27,934 bases of DNA, from the IMG/VR virus record IMGVR_UViG_3300028283_000026, positions 1-27,934 of that record. One strand, written 5' to 3'. The position numbers and the translations under genes were made by a program. This document shows, piece by piece, positions 20,415-27,882 of this stretch. How positions within the stretch are numbered: the stretch's first letter is position 1; each line of letters opens with the position of its first letter. A model generated the notes under the pieces. It was not told the DNA's origin and did not search any database. It worked only from the letters and a program-made list of their open reading frames with translations. The DNA is from a virus.

Positions 20415-21616
20415 TATGCTGATTCCAGAACAGATTGCGAAATAGTAAACCCGCTGCTTTTTCTTAATGATTCCGTTGCATATCTTAAAGCATCAATACA
20501 ATGGTTATTTTTATCTTCAAGAATCGGGAGAATCTCGCCCGTATGTTTATCCGTTTTATAACCATACAAAGTCAATTCGTCAATCACATGTTTGCAACGT
20601 GGATTCACAACAATATCAAAAGACTGTAGAAATTGAATACCTTCTTCCACGGAACCACTACCTTTCCTTGCCGCTTCTATTTTTGGGTAGCCATGCTTTC
20701 GCATGTAGTCAATCGTTTCCGGCCTTGCGCTATCAACGCGCAACGGCCACACATGACTTTTAGGGATTCTATCGAATAGTGCCGGAAGATTTACTATTTC
20801 ACAGCCAACAGCATACGACTCATAATCAATATAAAGTGTATTTGCAAATACTGAACATCGAATTAAAACTGTGGGATCAACACTATATCCCCAGTCTGCG
20901 CCGAATCTATACGTTACACCGGTAGGACGATCAAACTCTTCAATTCTCCAATTCTTAAATACCCTTGCTTCACTATTTTTAACGTATTCGCCAAGCCACA
21001 CATGCGCATATTTATCAGGATCGCGCCGTTTATCATATTCCATTTCGTCTTTTAAGACGGACGGGAACCATGGATTATCCTGATAATTAACATTTACAAC
21101 AATCGAATTTTTTGGTAAAAATTCGCCACGTAGCAATTTATCAATAGGGTCAGTGGAAAGGTAAGGGTTCCATGTAAAAAGTAGTTCTGCGTCATTTGCG
21201 CGCATTGTGGGGCGTAATAAATCAAGGCTTCTCTGTGATATAGATTGAGCCTCTTCCACCCACGATATATCATATCCTTCTAAACTTTTAATTGAGTCGG
21301 CGGTGTGGTTTTGCATTCCAATAAAAATTATCCTACCGCCATTTCTACATAAAATTTGTGATTCTTGTACAATAAAATAACTACCAACTCCTAATGCCTC
21401 AATCTTTAATTCAATAAGTTTTTTCGCAGAATACTTTAATGATTTTTGTATTTCACGAATACACACAACATCGGTGCGGTGCATAATACAACGTTCAATA
21501 ATGTATTCAGCGAACGCATGTGATTTTCCAGAGCCACGACCGCCAAAAGCGCCTTTATATCTTGCATTCTCTAATAATGGAATAAACCACTTAGGCGTCC
21601 GTATTTTCAGGTTCAT
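20414..21616 (-). CDS. Terminase large subunit
   Basis: The packaging motor and nuclease, 400 aa. Walker A GGRGSGKS is at residues 25-32. Walker B ISWVEEAQS is at about 115-123. The coupling motif FTWNPYL follows, and the nuclease domain has FGADWGYSVDP, then VDSARPETI and CIDALRYATE (acidic residues for metal binding). The overall shape is the Terminase_3/PBSX type. It overlaps the small subunit by 26 bp upstream and the portal start by TAATG. No insertion or frameshift is evident, and all catalytic motifs are present. Confidence 0.93.
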   Translation of the reverse strand: MNLKIRTPKWFIPLLENARYKGAFGGRGSGKSHAFAEYIIERCIMHRTDVVCIREIQKSLKYSAKKLIELKIEALGVGSYFIVQESQILCRNGGRIIFIGMQNHTADSIKSLEGYDISWVEEAQSISQRSLDLLRPTMRANDAELLFTWNPYLSTDPIDKLLRGEFLPKNSIVVNVNYQDNPWFPSVLKDEMEYDKRRDPDKYAHVWLGEYVKNSEARVFKNWRIEEFDRPTGVTYRFGADWGYSVDPTVLIRCSVFANTLYIDYESYAVGCEIVNLPALFDRIPKSHVWPLRVDSARPETIDYMRKHGYPKIEAARKGSGSVEEGIQFLQSFDIVVNPRCKHVIDELTLYGYKTDKHTGEILPILEDKNNHCIDALRYATESLRKSSGFTISQSVLESA

Positions 21617-21959
21617 CTAATGTTTCTTCACTAACAATCACCCGTTCGATTTTAGTGATATCTTTGTCAGATCCAATAATTTCGTGCACCTTGGTTTCAT
21701 GCCAGTGCATCCGCGCCTTCGTCCACCATATCAATAAAGCAGGCGGACAATCAGGTTGTAAAACGCGTTCTACGAAAGTGTTTCCGACTTTTAGATTTAA
21801 TTCTGCTTGACCTAGTAAACTTTCCCGCTTAAAATACTTGTAATACGTGTGATAACTGATATCAAGCACAGCACAGATTTGTTCAACGGGGATTCCCCGC
21901 GAGCAATAATCGCGGACTAATCGATAGTCTGTGTTAGTAGGATTGAAAATAACAGGCAT
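21591..21959 (-). CDS. Terminase small subunit
   Basis: A 122-residue protein immediately upstream of the large terminase. Residues 13-45 (RLVRDYCSRGIPVEQICAVL, SYHTYYKYFKRE) form a helix-turn-helix typical of DNA recognition by small terminases. Residues 60-90 (VERVLQPDCPPALLIWWTKA) are a helical oligomerisation segment. The C-terminus is acidic (ETLDEPENTDA). It overlaps the large subunit gene by 26 bp. It binds the packaging site and hands DNA to the large subunit. Confidence 0.82.
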   Translation of the reverse strand: MPVIFNPTNTDYRLVRDYCSRGIPVEQICAVLDISYHTYYKYFKRESLLGQAELNLKVGNTFVERVLQPDCPPALLIWWTKARMHWHETKVHEIIGSDKDITKIERVIVSEETLDEPENTDA

Positions 21960-22330
21960 TATCCACCTCCAAAAAGTTTAGTGATAAAAGGCGTCGCAAC
22001 AGCGCCGCCCATGAAAGCAAGTATTCCGCCGACCCATGTCGCAACCATATAATTATTCCATTCCTGCTTTTTAGTGACGGACTGATCTGCGAATAAATCA
22101 CTCCCAAGTTTAGTTACTCTTTGCCATAACTCTTTATTGTCGTCACGTAAATGCCCGACTTCATTCTCTAAGTGTCCGATTGCTTCGCTTGACCTTGCGA
22201 CAGGTTCAATCAATGCTTTAAGACTTTCAAGGGTTCGTAGAATAGTCTCATATTCCGCACTCTGGCGCGCTACGAGTATTGGAAGGTTGCACCCTTGACA
22301 ATCACCGCGTGGCGTAGGAATATCGTTCAT
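21959..22330 (-). CDS. Coiled-coil membrane protein, lysis-associated candidate
   Basis: A 123-residue protein with a CQGC near the N-terminus, a long coiled coil (residues about 25-80: SAEYETILRTLESLKALIEP, LENEVGHLRDDNKELWQRV) and a C-terminal hydrophobic helix WVGGILAFMGGAVATPFI ending in KLFGGG. This resembles small phage proteins found next to holins, for instance antiholin-like or holin class proteins. It lies between the holin-like gene (ATGA overlap) and the small terminase (TAATG), so a lysis role is plausible but unproven. Confidence 0.62.
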   Translation of the reverse strand: MNDIPTPRGDCQGCNLPILVARQSAEYETILRTLESLKALIEPVARSSEAIGHLENEVGHLRDDNKELWQRVTKLGSDLFADQSVTKKQEWNNYMVATWVGGILAFMGGAVATPFITKLFGGG

Positions 22331-22509
22331 TTGGCTGATTCTGCGGTTATAAAGCCAAGCAGGGTACCCAATGCGGCAACTATATCAAGCACCGCAGAGA
22401 ATTGAGACTGGTCAATGTGTAGTCCGATCAATCCTGCTGCGGCACCGAGACTAACAAGGCTGGAAGGTTCTTTAGCGCGAGCGAAAAACCACTGCAACAA
22501 TTTATCCAT
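22327..22509 (-). CDS. Holin-like small membrane protein
   Basis: A 60-residue protein. MDKLLQWFFARAKEPSSLVSL is a basic N-terminus, followed by one or two hydrophobic helices (LGAAAGLIGL, then FSAVLDIVAALGTLLGFI). The charge at the N-terminus and the small size suit a class II-like holin, which forms pores in the inner membrane so the endolysin can reach the wall. A GGAG RBS is upstream of ATG 22509. It opens the first part of the late operon, about 7 kb from the endolysin gene, an unusual separation. Confidence 0.6.
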   Translation of the reverse strand: MDKLLQWFFARAKEPSSLVSLGAAAGLIGLHIDQSQFSAVLDIVAALGTLLGFITAESAK

Positions 22510-22531
22510 TTATTTCTCCGTGGTTATTAAA

Positions 22532-22570
22532 TGTCAATACATAAATACCATAACCCATTGATGTTGTCAA
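22532..22570 (-). promoter_or_regulatory. Candidate late promoter in front of holin and terminase genes
   Basis: The minus strand has TTGACA at 22570-22565 with TATTTA 17 bp on, and a second TTGACA at 22537-22532 close to the start. Both are -35-like, but the -10 is weak. The first overlaps the hairpin at 22547-22581, so a transcription control point is likely here. Confidence 0.35.
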
Positions 22571-22581
22571 TAGGTTATGGT
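22547..22581 (-). terminator. Long hairpin between early and late operons
   Basis: ACCATAACC (22547-22555) pairs with GGTTATGGT (22573-22581), then ATTGA with TCAAT after one mismatch, around a five-base loop. It follows the stop of the ThyX-like gene by 18 bp and comes before the holin gene. No U-tract is present on the minus strand (TATTTAT follows), so it may stop transcription weakly or act as a regulatory site. Confidence 0.45.
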
Positions 22582-22598
22582 GTTTATTTTGAAATACT

Positions 22599-23108
22599 TT
22601 ACAGCCATTCAGGATGTTTTAACGTCAATCGCATAGTGCTACAAAACAGTTTCCACTCATAGAGACGATGGTCTTCTCTCTGTCTTAAAATACCCCTAAT
22701 TGCCTTGTAGTTAGTGCAAACAATGCGACGCTGTAGAAATCCTTCGGGTAAATTCCTTTTGGCTTTAATCCAATCCTTTTGACGAATACACTCATTCACA
22801 ACATCAATCACGCGCTGATCAACGCCGGGTTCAAAATCTTCAGGTGTCAAAAAATACTTGACAAGTGTGTGCATTGTAGATTCAGACTGTTTAGTAACGC
22901 CACAACGGTAAGTATCGAATTGTTGCCACCATTCGCGGGGTGCGTCAATATCAAGCCATACGACGATACTCTCAAGGAATTTATTGTGCCCGCCGTCTTT
23001 GTTGGCCAGTTTATTGGCAATTTTTATATTGGGTGCGACGTTGTAAGACAGAGACAGTCCGAAAAGCGCTTCTTCCAATCCTGCCTCTCTAAGTAACTTT
23101 ACTTGCAT
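22599..23108 (-). CDS. ThyX-like protein (flavin thymidylate synthase fold), degenerate motif
   Basis: A 169-residue protein. GGHNKFLESIVVWLDIDAPR, then WWQQFDTYRCGVTKQSESTM has the layout of ThyX (GHxSxLEH-x-F-i, then Q-l-x-RHRxxSxxxxSxRY), but the RHR is replaced by TYRCG. The C-terminal part AKRNLPEGFLQRRIVCTNYK, then ILRQREDHRLYEWKLFC matches the ThyX pattern LP...T...TxNxR-L...R...AQxEIR. I recall proteins of this pattern as uncharacterised phage genes. A start with GGAGCG RBS is at 23108. It may make dTMP from dUMP, or be a non-catalytic relative. A dCTP deaminase gene in the same window would supply dUTP. The fold inference is mine. Confidence 0.55.
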   Translation of the reverse strand: MQVKLLREAGLEEALFGLSLSYNVAPNIKIANKLANKDGGHNKFLESIVVWLDIDAPREWWQQFDTYRCGVTKQSESTMHTLVKYFLTPEDFEPGVDQRVIDVVNECIRQKDWIKAKRNLPEGFLQRRIVCTNYKAIRGILRQREDHRLYEWKLFCSTMRLTLKHPEWL

Positions 23109-23331
23109 TTTCGCTCCAATCGTAATATGGCCTTTTCATTAAAACACTATTCTCAACACAAGAAATGTCTAATTCATACTGTTCACCATCGCTATCGAAA
23201 AACTTTAATAAAACACTCTCTTTTGATGATATTGCCTTTGTTATTGCATTTTGTAAATCAATTAGAGACGCATAATCTCCAATAATTTTAGCACCGCCGT
23301 GTGGCGCGTGTTCTAGGTAGATGTTGAGCAT
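23089..23331 (-). CDS. Hypothetical 80-aa protein
   Basis: A small acidic/neutral protein, with HAPHGGAKIIGDYASLIDLQ then VLLKFFDSDGEQYELDISCV and a C-terminal RPYYDWSENASK. It appears to be an alpha/beta fold. AGGAGG is at good distance from ATG 23331, and it overlaps both neighbours by about 20 bp, so expression in the early operon is well supported. No family recognised. Confidence 0.68.
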   Translation of the reverse strand: MLNIYLEHAPHGGAKIIGDYASLIDLQNAITKAISSKESVLLKFFDSDGEQYELDISCVENSVLMKRPYYDWSENASKVT

Positions 23332-23768
23332 TTTAACCTCCTAATGATTTCGCGTTCGACGATTTTAGATTTCATATATTTCCTGCTTTCAATCAGCGTT
23401 TTCATTTCAAGAATTTCCACTGATTCTCTAATCCTCCTATTATGTGCCTTTGTTGAAGCCTTCATTTCTTTAACCACAACACCATTGGTTAATTTTTTTA
23501 ATCTGTACAACTCCGATTTTTTTTCAAGAATCCTTGTTTTATTTTTCTGGTAACTTTTCGCGTTTAGTTCTTTTGTTTTATCGGGGTTTTCTAAGTTCCA
23601 TTTTATAGATGCTTTTCTGCTTGGAAGTGGATTTTTTCGTCTACATTTCCGCGCCCATTCCGCCCGCTTTTCTCTAATAAGTTTATCATAATCAGGATCA
23701 ACTAACCTCTTTTTTCTAATCTTATCATTGTACGTTTTGTTATACAGTTTGCGCGTTTCTTTATCCAT
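23313..23768 (-). CDS. Hypothetical highly basic protein
   Basis: A 151-residue protein with a very high Lys/Arg content. The N-terminal half (KLYNKTYNDKIRKKRLVDPD, AEWARKCRRKNPLP) recalls the basic start of some phage HNH proteins, but there is no H-N-H motif and no cysteine pairs. The C-terminus is helical (IRESVEILEMKTLIESRKYM). It may bind nucleic acid. Base use is AT-rich compared with neighbouring genes. It overlaps the next gene by 19 bp and is preceded by a hairpin at 23784-23808. Confidence 0.6.
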   Translation of the reverse strand: MDKETRKLYNKTYNDKIRKKRLVDPDYDKLIREKRAEWARKCRRKNPLPSRKASIKWNLENPDKTKELNAKSYQKNKTRILEKKSELYRLKKLTNGVVVKEMKASTKAHNRRIRESVEILEMKTLIESRKYMKSKIVEREIIRRLKCSTST

Positions 23769-23783
23769 ATTGCCCCATAAGAA

Positions 23784-23808
23784 ACCCTCCGTTTTTAGGG
23801 GAGGGTCG
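23784..23808 (-). terminator. GC-rich hairpin between Gp157-like and basic-protein genes
   Basis: ACCCTCC and GGAGGGT form a perfect seven-base-pair stem around a nine- to eleven-base loop. On the minus strand it is followed by TTCTTAT, a poor U-tract, then the RBS of the next gene. It may be a weak terminator or an RNA-stability element. Confidence 0.4.
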
Positions 23809-23828
23809 TGATCATGTCACTAGTTAAA

Positions 23829-24326
23829 TTATTTTATGACTAACCTAGTGCCTTGCGTTAGAGTAGCCCCCGCCACTTCATATCCAGCATTTATAGCGAT
23901 TCTAATTGCTGTCTTATTCGGTGTATAAATAACCTCTTCAATCTTAAACTCTTTTGGTAATTCTTCATCATTTATTATTTGGACAGCCGGTCGATTATTC
24001 TGTACTGAAAGCGTTAAAAGTGGTGTTTTAATCTTCACCTTTCCTGTTTTAACCATATTCTCTTTTAGATACTCTTTTAGCCAATCACTGCGAGTTTGTA
24101 ATGATTTCCGACGCGCCGTGAGCCTATCCTCTTCCTCTTTTATTGCCTTTATATCTGATTCAATTTCAAGGAAGTACATTGCTACATTTTGAGCCTTTAC
24201 TTCAAAATCCGACTCGATAGCGTTAATCTTTTCAACTATCTGCTCCAATTCCTCATTTGTATCAGCGCCATCTTCGATATCGCGTAATACGTTTCTATAC
24301 TCACTTGCAATCTCGTATAATTTCAT
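23829..24326 (-). CDS. Gp157-like protein (Sipho_Gp157 family)
   Basis: A 165-residue protein. The first ~90 residues are coiled coil (DIEDGADTNEELEQIVEKIN, then KAQNVAMYFLEIESDIKAIK, and EEEDRLTARRKSLQTRSDWL, then KEYLKENMVKTGKVKIKTPL). This is the signature of Sipho_Gp157, which ends with a small beta domain (LLTLSVQNNRPAVQI, IEEVIYTPNKTAIRIAINAG). Members occur in recombination operons next to single-strand annealing proteins. The start ATG is preceded by GGGGG. Its neighbours (SSB-like and Sak4-like genes) agree. The biochemical role is not established. Confidence 0.85.
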   Translation of the reverse strand: MKLYEIASEYRNVLRDIEDGADTNEELEQIVEKINAIESDFEVKAQNVAMYFLEIESDIKAIKEEEDRLTARRKSLQTRSDWLKEYLKENMVKTGKVKIKTPLLTLSVQNNRPAVQIINDEELPKEFKIEEVIYTPNKTAIRIAINAGYEVAGATLTQGTRLVIK

Positions 24327-24338
24327 AAAACCCCCAAT

Positions 24339-24364
24339 CCCATGCCACTTTACAATGGCATGGG
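24339..24364 (-). other. Perfect hairpin just upstream of Gp157-like gene
   Basis: CCCATGCCA and TGGCATGGG (24339-24347 and 24356-24364) form a nine-base-pair stem with an eight-base loop. It lies 12 bases before the next start codon, with the GGGGG RBS next to the stem. No U-tract follows, so an effect on RNA stability or translation is likelier than termination. Confidence 0.45.
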
Positions 24365-24375
24365 AATGTTGTTAA

Positions 24376-24804
24376 TTAAAATGGGATATCGTCATCAAAA
24401 TCGTTATCTTTTTTTACTGGTTGCATTGATGACGCGGGTTTTACATTCTTAATATCATTTCTATCGCCATACTCTTCCGATTTTTTAATTATTACTTCAA
24501 TCATCAATCGGGAACCGATTAAAACATCGGTATTGCTCACGCTTTTAATACCGATTGATTTGCACATTTGATTGAGTTTTTTACGCCCAATTTCCTGAGC
24601 TATTGCGTTTGGATTCTTGATATTTACCATCGTATACACAGAACGATTATCATCAAGCGAAAACATGATGTTAAGATACTGTCCTGTTTCGGCTTTTGTG
24701 TTTTTCAATTCAACGGTTTTGATTGTTGAATTGTACCAGCCTGCTTGTATAACCGATGATTCGTCGCTATCAGTCACTTCAAAAGTTTCGTCAAGATAAG
24801 CCAT
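24376..24804 (-). CDS. DUF669 / SSB-like protein
   Basis: A 142-residue protein from ATG 24804, with a GGAG RBS. The fold has AYLDETFEVTD at the start, a beta barrel core (GWYNSTIKTVELKNTKAETG, YLNIMFSLDDNRSVYTMVNI), then RKKLNQMCKSIGI and the acidic tail DNDFDDDIPF. The DDDIPF tail is the feature of single-stranded DNA binding proteins that contacts partners. The pattern is that of DUF669 in phage recombination operons. It probably binds ssDNA and works with the Sak4-like ATPase upstream. An in-frame upstream start at 24840 has no RBS and overlaps that gene. Confidence 0.85.
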   Translation of the reverse strand: MAYLDETFEVTDSDESSVIQAGWYNSTIKTVELKNTKAETGQYLNIMFSLDDNRSVYTMVNIKNPNAIAQEIGRKKLNQMCKSIGIKSVSNTDVLIGSRLMIEVIIKKSEEYGDRNDIKNVKPASSMQPVKKDNDFDDDIPF

Positions 24805-24805
24805 T

Positions 24806-25486
24806 TTATTTCTCCAGTTTATTTCCAATAATTTTATCAATCACTTTGCCGATGTTTGCATCTTCCCACTGCCTCAATTTACCACTTCTATCCTTCGCAA
24901 GCCACAAACCGTCGGAATCACAAAGGAATCCACGCTTTATATCACCATCCGCATCTTTTTCTACTCTCAACGCGAACACTTCGTCAAAAAAATACGGTAA
25001 TTCTTGTGTGAGAGTTTTACCGGGCATTGATGGACTGTATAAAACACGACCCATTTCATCTTGAGTTTTCTCAAGTTTAGCGGTCATGTATACATGAATA
25101 CCGCGCAAATCTCTAAACGAACGAATTACAACGGCCATTTTTTCATTCATTTCCCCATAAGCTGCCCGCCCGTCTTTGTTATTCTTTTTCTCTACATTCA
25201 AAACCAATTCCGATAATTCAGTAATAGAATCAATCGCAATCGACTTGTATTGTTTAGCCTCGGCGCTTTGAGTAAACCACTTATGCACCTCTCTTAAATC
25301 ATTCATGTTTTTAACTTCAACATAATTGATGTTAGAGTCTGCGATAGACAGCAAACCACCTTCAACGGACACTATAAAAGGCGACGGCAATGATAATATA
25401 TTCCGCGTCTTTGTAGCGCCTGCTTGTCCATAAACCAATATTTTAACCCCGTCGAATACGACGTTATTTGTGTTTTTAATTTCCAT
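24806..25486 (-). CDS. Sak4-like RecA-fold ATPase (single-strand annealing)
   Basis: A 226-residue protein. VFDGVKILVYGQAGATKTRN near the start has an unusual Walker A (G-Q-A-G-A-T-K-T where GxxGxGKT is usual). Walker B SIAIDSITELSEL follows, then MAVVIRSFRDLRGIHVYMTAKLEK (sensor part) and YSPSMPGKTLTQELPYFFDEV. This is the pattern of the phage Sak4/AAA_24 group, which anneal single strands. A strong AGGAGGG RBS precedes ATG 25486. It is the first gene of the minus-strand early operon and is followed closely by the SSB-like gene. The T in the Walker A loop is a feature worth checking. Confidence 0.83.
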   Translation of the reverse strand: MEIKNTNNVVFDGVKILVYGQAGATKTRNILSLPSPFIVSVEGGLLSIADSNINYVEVKNMNDLREVHKWFTQSAEAKQYKSIAIDSITELSELVLNVEKKNNKDGRAAYGEMNEKMAVVIRSFRDLRGIHVYMTAKLEKTQDEMGRVLYSPSMPGKTLTQELPYFFDEVFALRVEKDADGDIKRGFLCDSDGLWLAKDRSGKLRQWEDANIGKVIDKIIGNKLEK

Positions 25487-25514
25487 CCACCCTCCTATTT
25501 ATGTGTCTATTAAA

Positions 25515-25570
25515 GTGTTGACACTTTATCTAATTCCATTTATATTGTCAATACTTTATATTGTCAACAC
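25515..25570. promoter_or_regulatory. Divergent early promoters with symmetrical GTGTTGACA sites
   Basis: Plus strand: TTGACA 25518-25523, 17 bp, TATATT 25541-25546. Minus strand: TTGACA 25567-25562, 17 bp, TATAAA 25544-25539. Both are near-consensus and their -10 boxes overlap, so use must be mutually exclusive. GTGTTGACA (25515-25523) and its reverse complement TGTCAACAC (25562-25570) frame the region. A further TGTCAATAC is at 25546-25554. A small HTH gene follows on the plus strand. This is a likely early switch. Confidence 0.7.
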
Positions 25571-25595
25571 TAAAACACACCAAAAGGGAAAATAA

Positions 25596-25781
25596 ATGTA
25601 CAACGTTGAAAAGATGATAGAAATGCTCACTGGTAAAAATGTGAGTTTGGTTTCCAAAAAAACTGGACTACACGCTAACACGATCTATAAAATTTTATGG
25701 GGTAAGTCATATCCTCATAAATCAACACAACGCAAACTAAACGCTTATATTGATCAATATGTGAAAAATAACAATGAATGA
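25596..25781 (+). CDS. Small HTH regulator
   Basis: A 61-residue protein, MYNVEKMIEMLTGKNVSLVS then KKTGLHANTIYKILWGKSYP. Residues 17-40 (VSLVSKKTGLHANTIYKILWGK) are a good helix-turn-helix of the XRE type, with N-T-I-Y-K-I in the recognition helix. It lies just after the divergent promoters and overlaps the primase start by eight bases. AAGGGAA precedes the start. It may bind the symmetrical sites at 25515-25570 and control both operons, or act as a small replication initiator partner. Confidence 0.75.
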   Translation: MYNVEKMIEMLTGKNVSLVSKKTGLHANTIYKILWGKSYPHKSTQRKLNAYIDQYVKNNNE

Positions 25782-27852
25782 CGCACTCATCAAGAAATAT
25801 GTTGATGTCGCAATTCAGGAAGAGATCAATAAGGTGCAGTGCGAGAAAGGTAATCGTTCAAACACTATCAATGCAAGCGCCTTTGTATTAGGCACGCTTG
25901 TCAGTTCGTCATGGGCAAATATACCGGAAAACACCGTTAAAGGCTTATTGCTGGAAGCGGCGAGGTTATCGGGATTAACACATAAAGAATCAATAAGCAC
26001 AATCAACAGTGGGATGACGTCAGGTATGAGAGAGCCTCGCCCCAATCCTTTTACAGATGAACATGTTATCAAACAAAAAATGGAGCAGACACCACCACCT
26101 GTAGAATCTGAATTGGTGGTGCGGATATGGAATGCTGCCAAAGAATCGACACTTGACAATCCATATCTTACGCGAAAAGATGTTAATCCGGTCGAAACAC
26201 TCCGAGAGATATCGGACGTGGACTTAAAAGGTATCATTGGGTATGTGCCAATTTGCAATAAGGGGATGCTTAAAGGGCGAATTTTGGTCGCTCGGTTGCA
26301 GATAGGCGATACCATTACATCGTGCGAGTTTATTGACGAGAACGGCCTGAAATCGGCCATAAAGGGATGTGTTAAAAAAGATGCCTATTGGTTATGTCAG
26401 CCAATGGAAAACGTCAAGCGGATCTATATTTCCGAGGGAATAGCAACCGCCATATCTGTGAGACTATCCACAAACGATCATTGTGTGGCAGCCCTATCTA
26501 ACACGAATTTATTGGGCGTGGCGCAATCCATGCGTGAAGAATATCCGACCGCCGAAATTGTGATCGTGGCTGATTTAATGAAGAGCAATAATGAGCCTGA
26601 TACTTACGCGGTAAAAGCGGCAGATATGGTGGGTTGCCTAATTGCAATCCCTGATTTTACTGATTCCGAGCGTGAAACGTTCCGAACCACTTCAGGGGAA
26701 ATTCCCAATGATTTTAATGATTTGTACGTTTTAAGAGGTTGTGAAAAGACTTTAGAATCACTATTGAAGGCGGTCAGTGGTGAAGATAAAAAAAACATGG
26801 ACGAATTAAAGGCGGTATTTTGTAACGAATTTCCGGATAAATTTGAAGATCCAGACTCAGTCATTCAAAACATGATCGCAACGCGCACCCTGTCAGTGAT
26901 ATATGGCGAGGGTAATAGTGGAAAAACATTTTTTGCCCTATCACTGGCGGCGGCGGTGTCATCTGGCAAAGAATGTTACGGCAAGAAAGTGGATCAAGGA
27001 TTGGTGATATATCTGGCAACTGAAGCCCCCTCAACGGTGCGTGGCAGAATCCAAGCAATTAAAAAGTTTTATGGGTATAGTTTGGATAACTTAGTATTCG
27101 TGCCGGTGCCGATCAATTTTCACAAAGGCGATGATGATTCAAACAAAATCACGAAATTATGTGAAACAGTCACAAAAATAAGAAAATCGCCAGTTAAGAT
27201 GATTTTCGCGGATACGCTGGCACGAATATCAAGCGGTGCCAATGAGAATAGCGGTGAAGATATGCTGCCAATAATAACGCGATTTGAGAACCTTGCGTAT
27301 ACCACAAACGCGGCGGTGGTGATTATCCACCATTCTGGAAAAGATTCTACTAGAGGGGCACGTGGATGGTCAGGGGTGCGAGATTTTATTGACACTGAAA
27401 TTCATATTGTCGAACAAGATAACATTAGAAGCGCGACTGTTACTAAGCAACGTGCCTTATCGAATAAAGGGGAAATCATAAAATTCAAGTTGGAAAAAAT
27501 AGAAATGGGAGTTGATAAATTTAGGGACGCAACGAGTACATGCGTCGCAGTACCAGATAATATGCCCTCCAATAAAAGAGGCAATAACGATCAACATCAA
27601 CGCACATTTGAGCGTGCGTGGCGCCAATCTGGAGAGTATGTTGTCGATGGTAAGCCATTTATAACCCTGTCGGATTTGAAGCGCTTATTACAAAATGACG
27701 GCCTAAAACCACGGGATATTACTGCCGCTCTTAATCCCGCGAACACGGATAAGATGATCGGGTATCTGATAAACACAGAGATAGTGAGTGTCTTTAAGGA
27801 TGGATGGTTACTGCTTGATCAAAATCAGGCTAACGCGATGATGATTCGTTAA
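25774..27852 (+). CDS. Primase-helicase: Toprim plus RecA-fold (RepA-like)
   Basis: A 692-residue protein. The N-terminal ~130 residues are unassigned, then DNPYLTRKDVNP is the usual entry to this protein class. A Toprim-like domain is at about 215-310: YISEGIATAISVRL carries the conserved Glu, while the DxD is reduced to VADLMKSN. A RecA/RepA ATPase lies at about 370-590: Walker A GEGNSGKT (about 378), Walker B VKMIFADTLAR, and VVIIHHSGKDSTRGARGWSG. The C-terminal ~90 residues contain a winged-helix-like part (PFITLSDLKRLLQNDGLKPR). It is probably the replicative primase/helicase for phage DNA. It shares the early promoter with the HTH gene, and its stop is followed by a hairpin. Confidence 0.85.
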   Translation: MNDALIKKYVDVAIQEEINKVQCEKGNRSNTINASAFVLGTLVSSSWANIPENTVKGLLLEAARLSGLTHKESISTINSGMTSGMREPRPNPFTDEHVIKQKMEQTPPPVESELVVRIWNAAKESTLDNPYLTRKDVNPVETLREISDVDLKGIIGYVPICNKGMLKGRILVARLQIGDTITSCEFIDENGLKSAIKGCVKKDAYWLCQPMENVKRIYISEGIATAISVRLSTNDHCVAALSNTNLLGVAQSMREEYPTAEIVIVADLMKSNNEPDTYAVKAADMVGCLIAIPDFTDSERETFRTTSGEIPNDFNDLYVLRGCEKTLESLLKAVSGEDKKNMDELKAVFCNEFPDKFEDPDSVIQNMIATRTLSVIYGEGNSGKTFFALSLAAAVSSGKECYGKKVDQGLVIYLATEAPSTVRGRIQAIKKFYGYSLDNLVFVPVPINFHKGDDDSNKITKLCETVTKIRKSPVKMIFADTLARISSGANENSGEDMLPIITRFENLAYTTNAAVVIIHHSGKDSTRGARGWSGVRDFIDTEIHIVEQDNIRSATVTKQRALSNKGEIIKFKLEKIEMGVDKFRDATSTCVAVPDNMPSNKRGNNDQHQRTFERAWRQSGEYVVDGKPFITLSDLKRLLQNDGLKPRDITAALNPANTDKMIGYLINTEIVSVFKDGWLLLDQNQANAMMIR

Positions 27853-27858
27853 AGAAAA

Positions 27859-27882
27859 ATCCCGTGGTGTAAGCCACGGGAT
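27859..27882 (+). terminator. Hairpin after primase-helicase gene
   Basis: ATCCCGTGG (27859-27867) and CCACGGGAT (27874-27882) form a perfect nine-base-pair stem with a six-base loop, seven bases after the stop. No U-tract follows on the plus strand; A-rich sequence precedes it (AAAGAAAAA), which would be a U-tract for a convergent gene. It may end transcription from the right. The remaining 52 bases show no supported gene. Confidence 0.5.
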
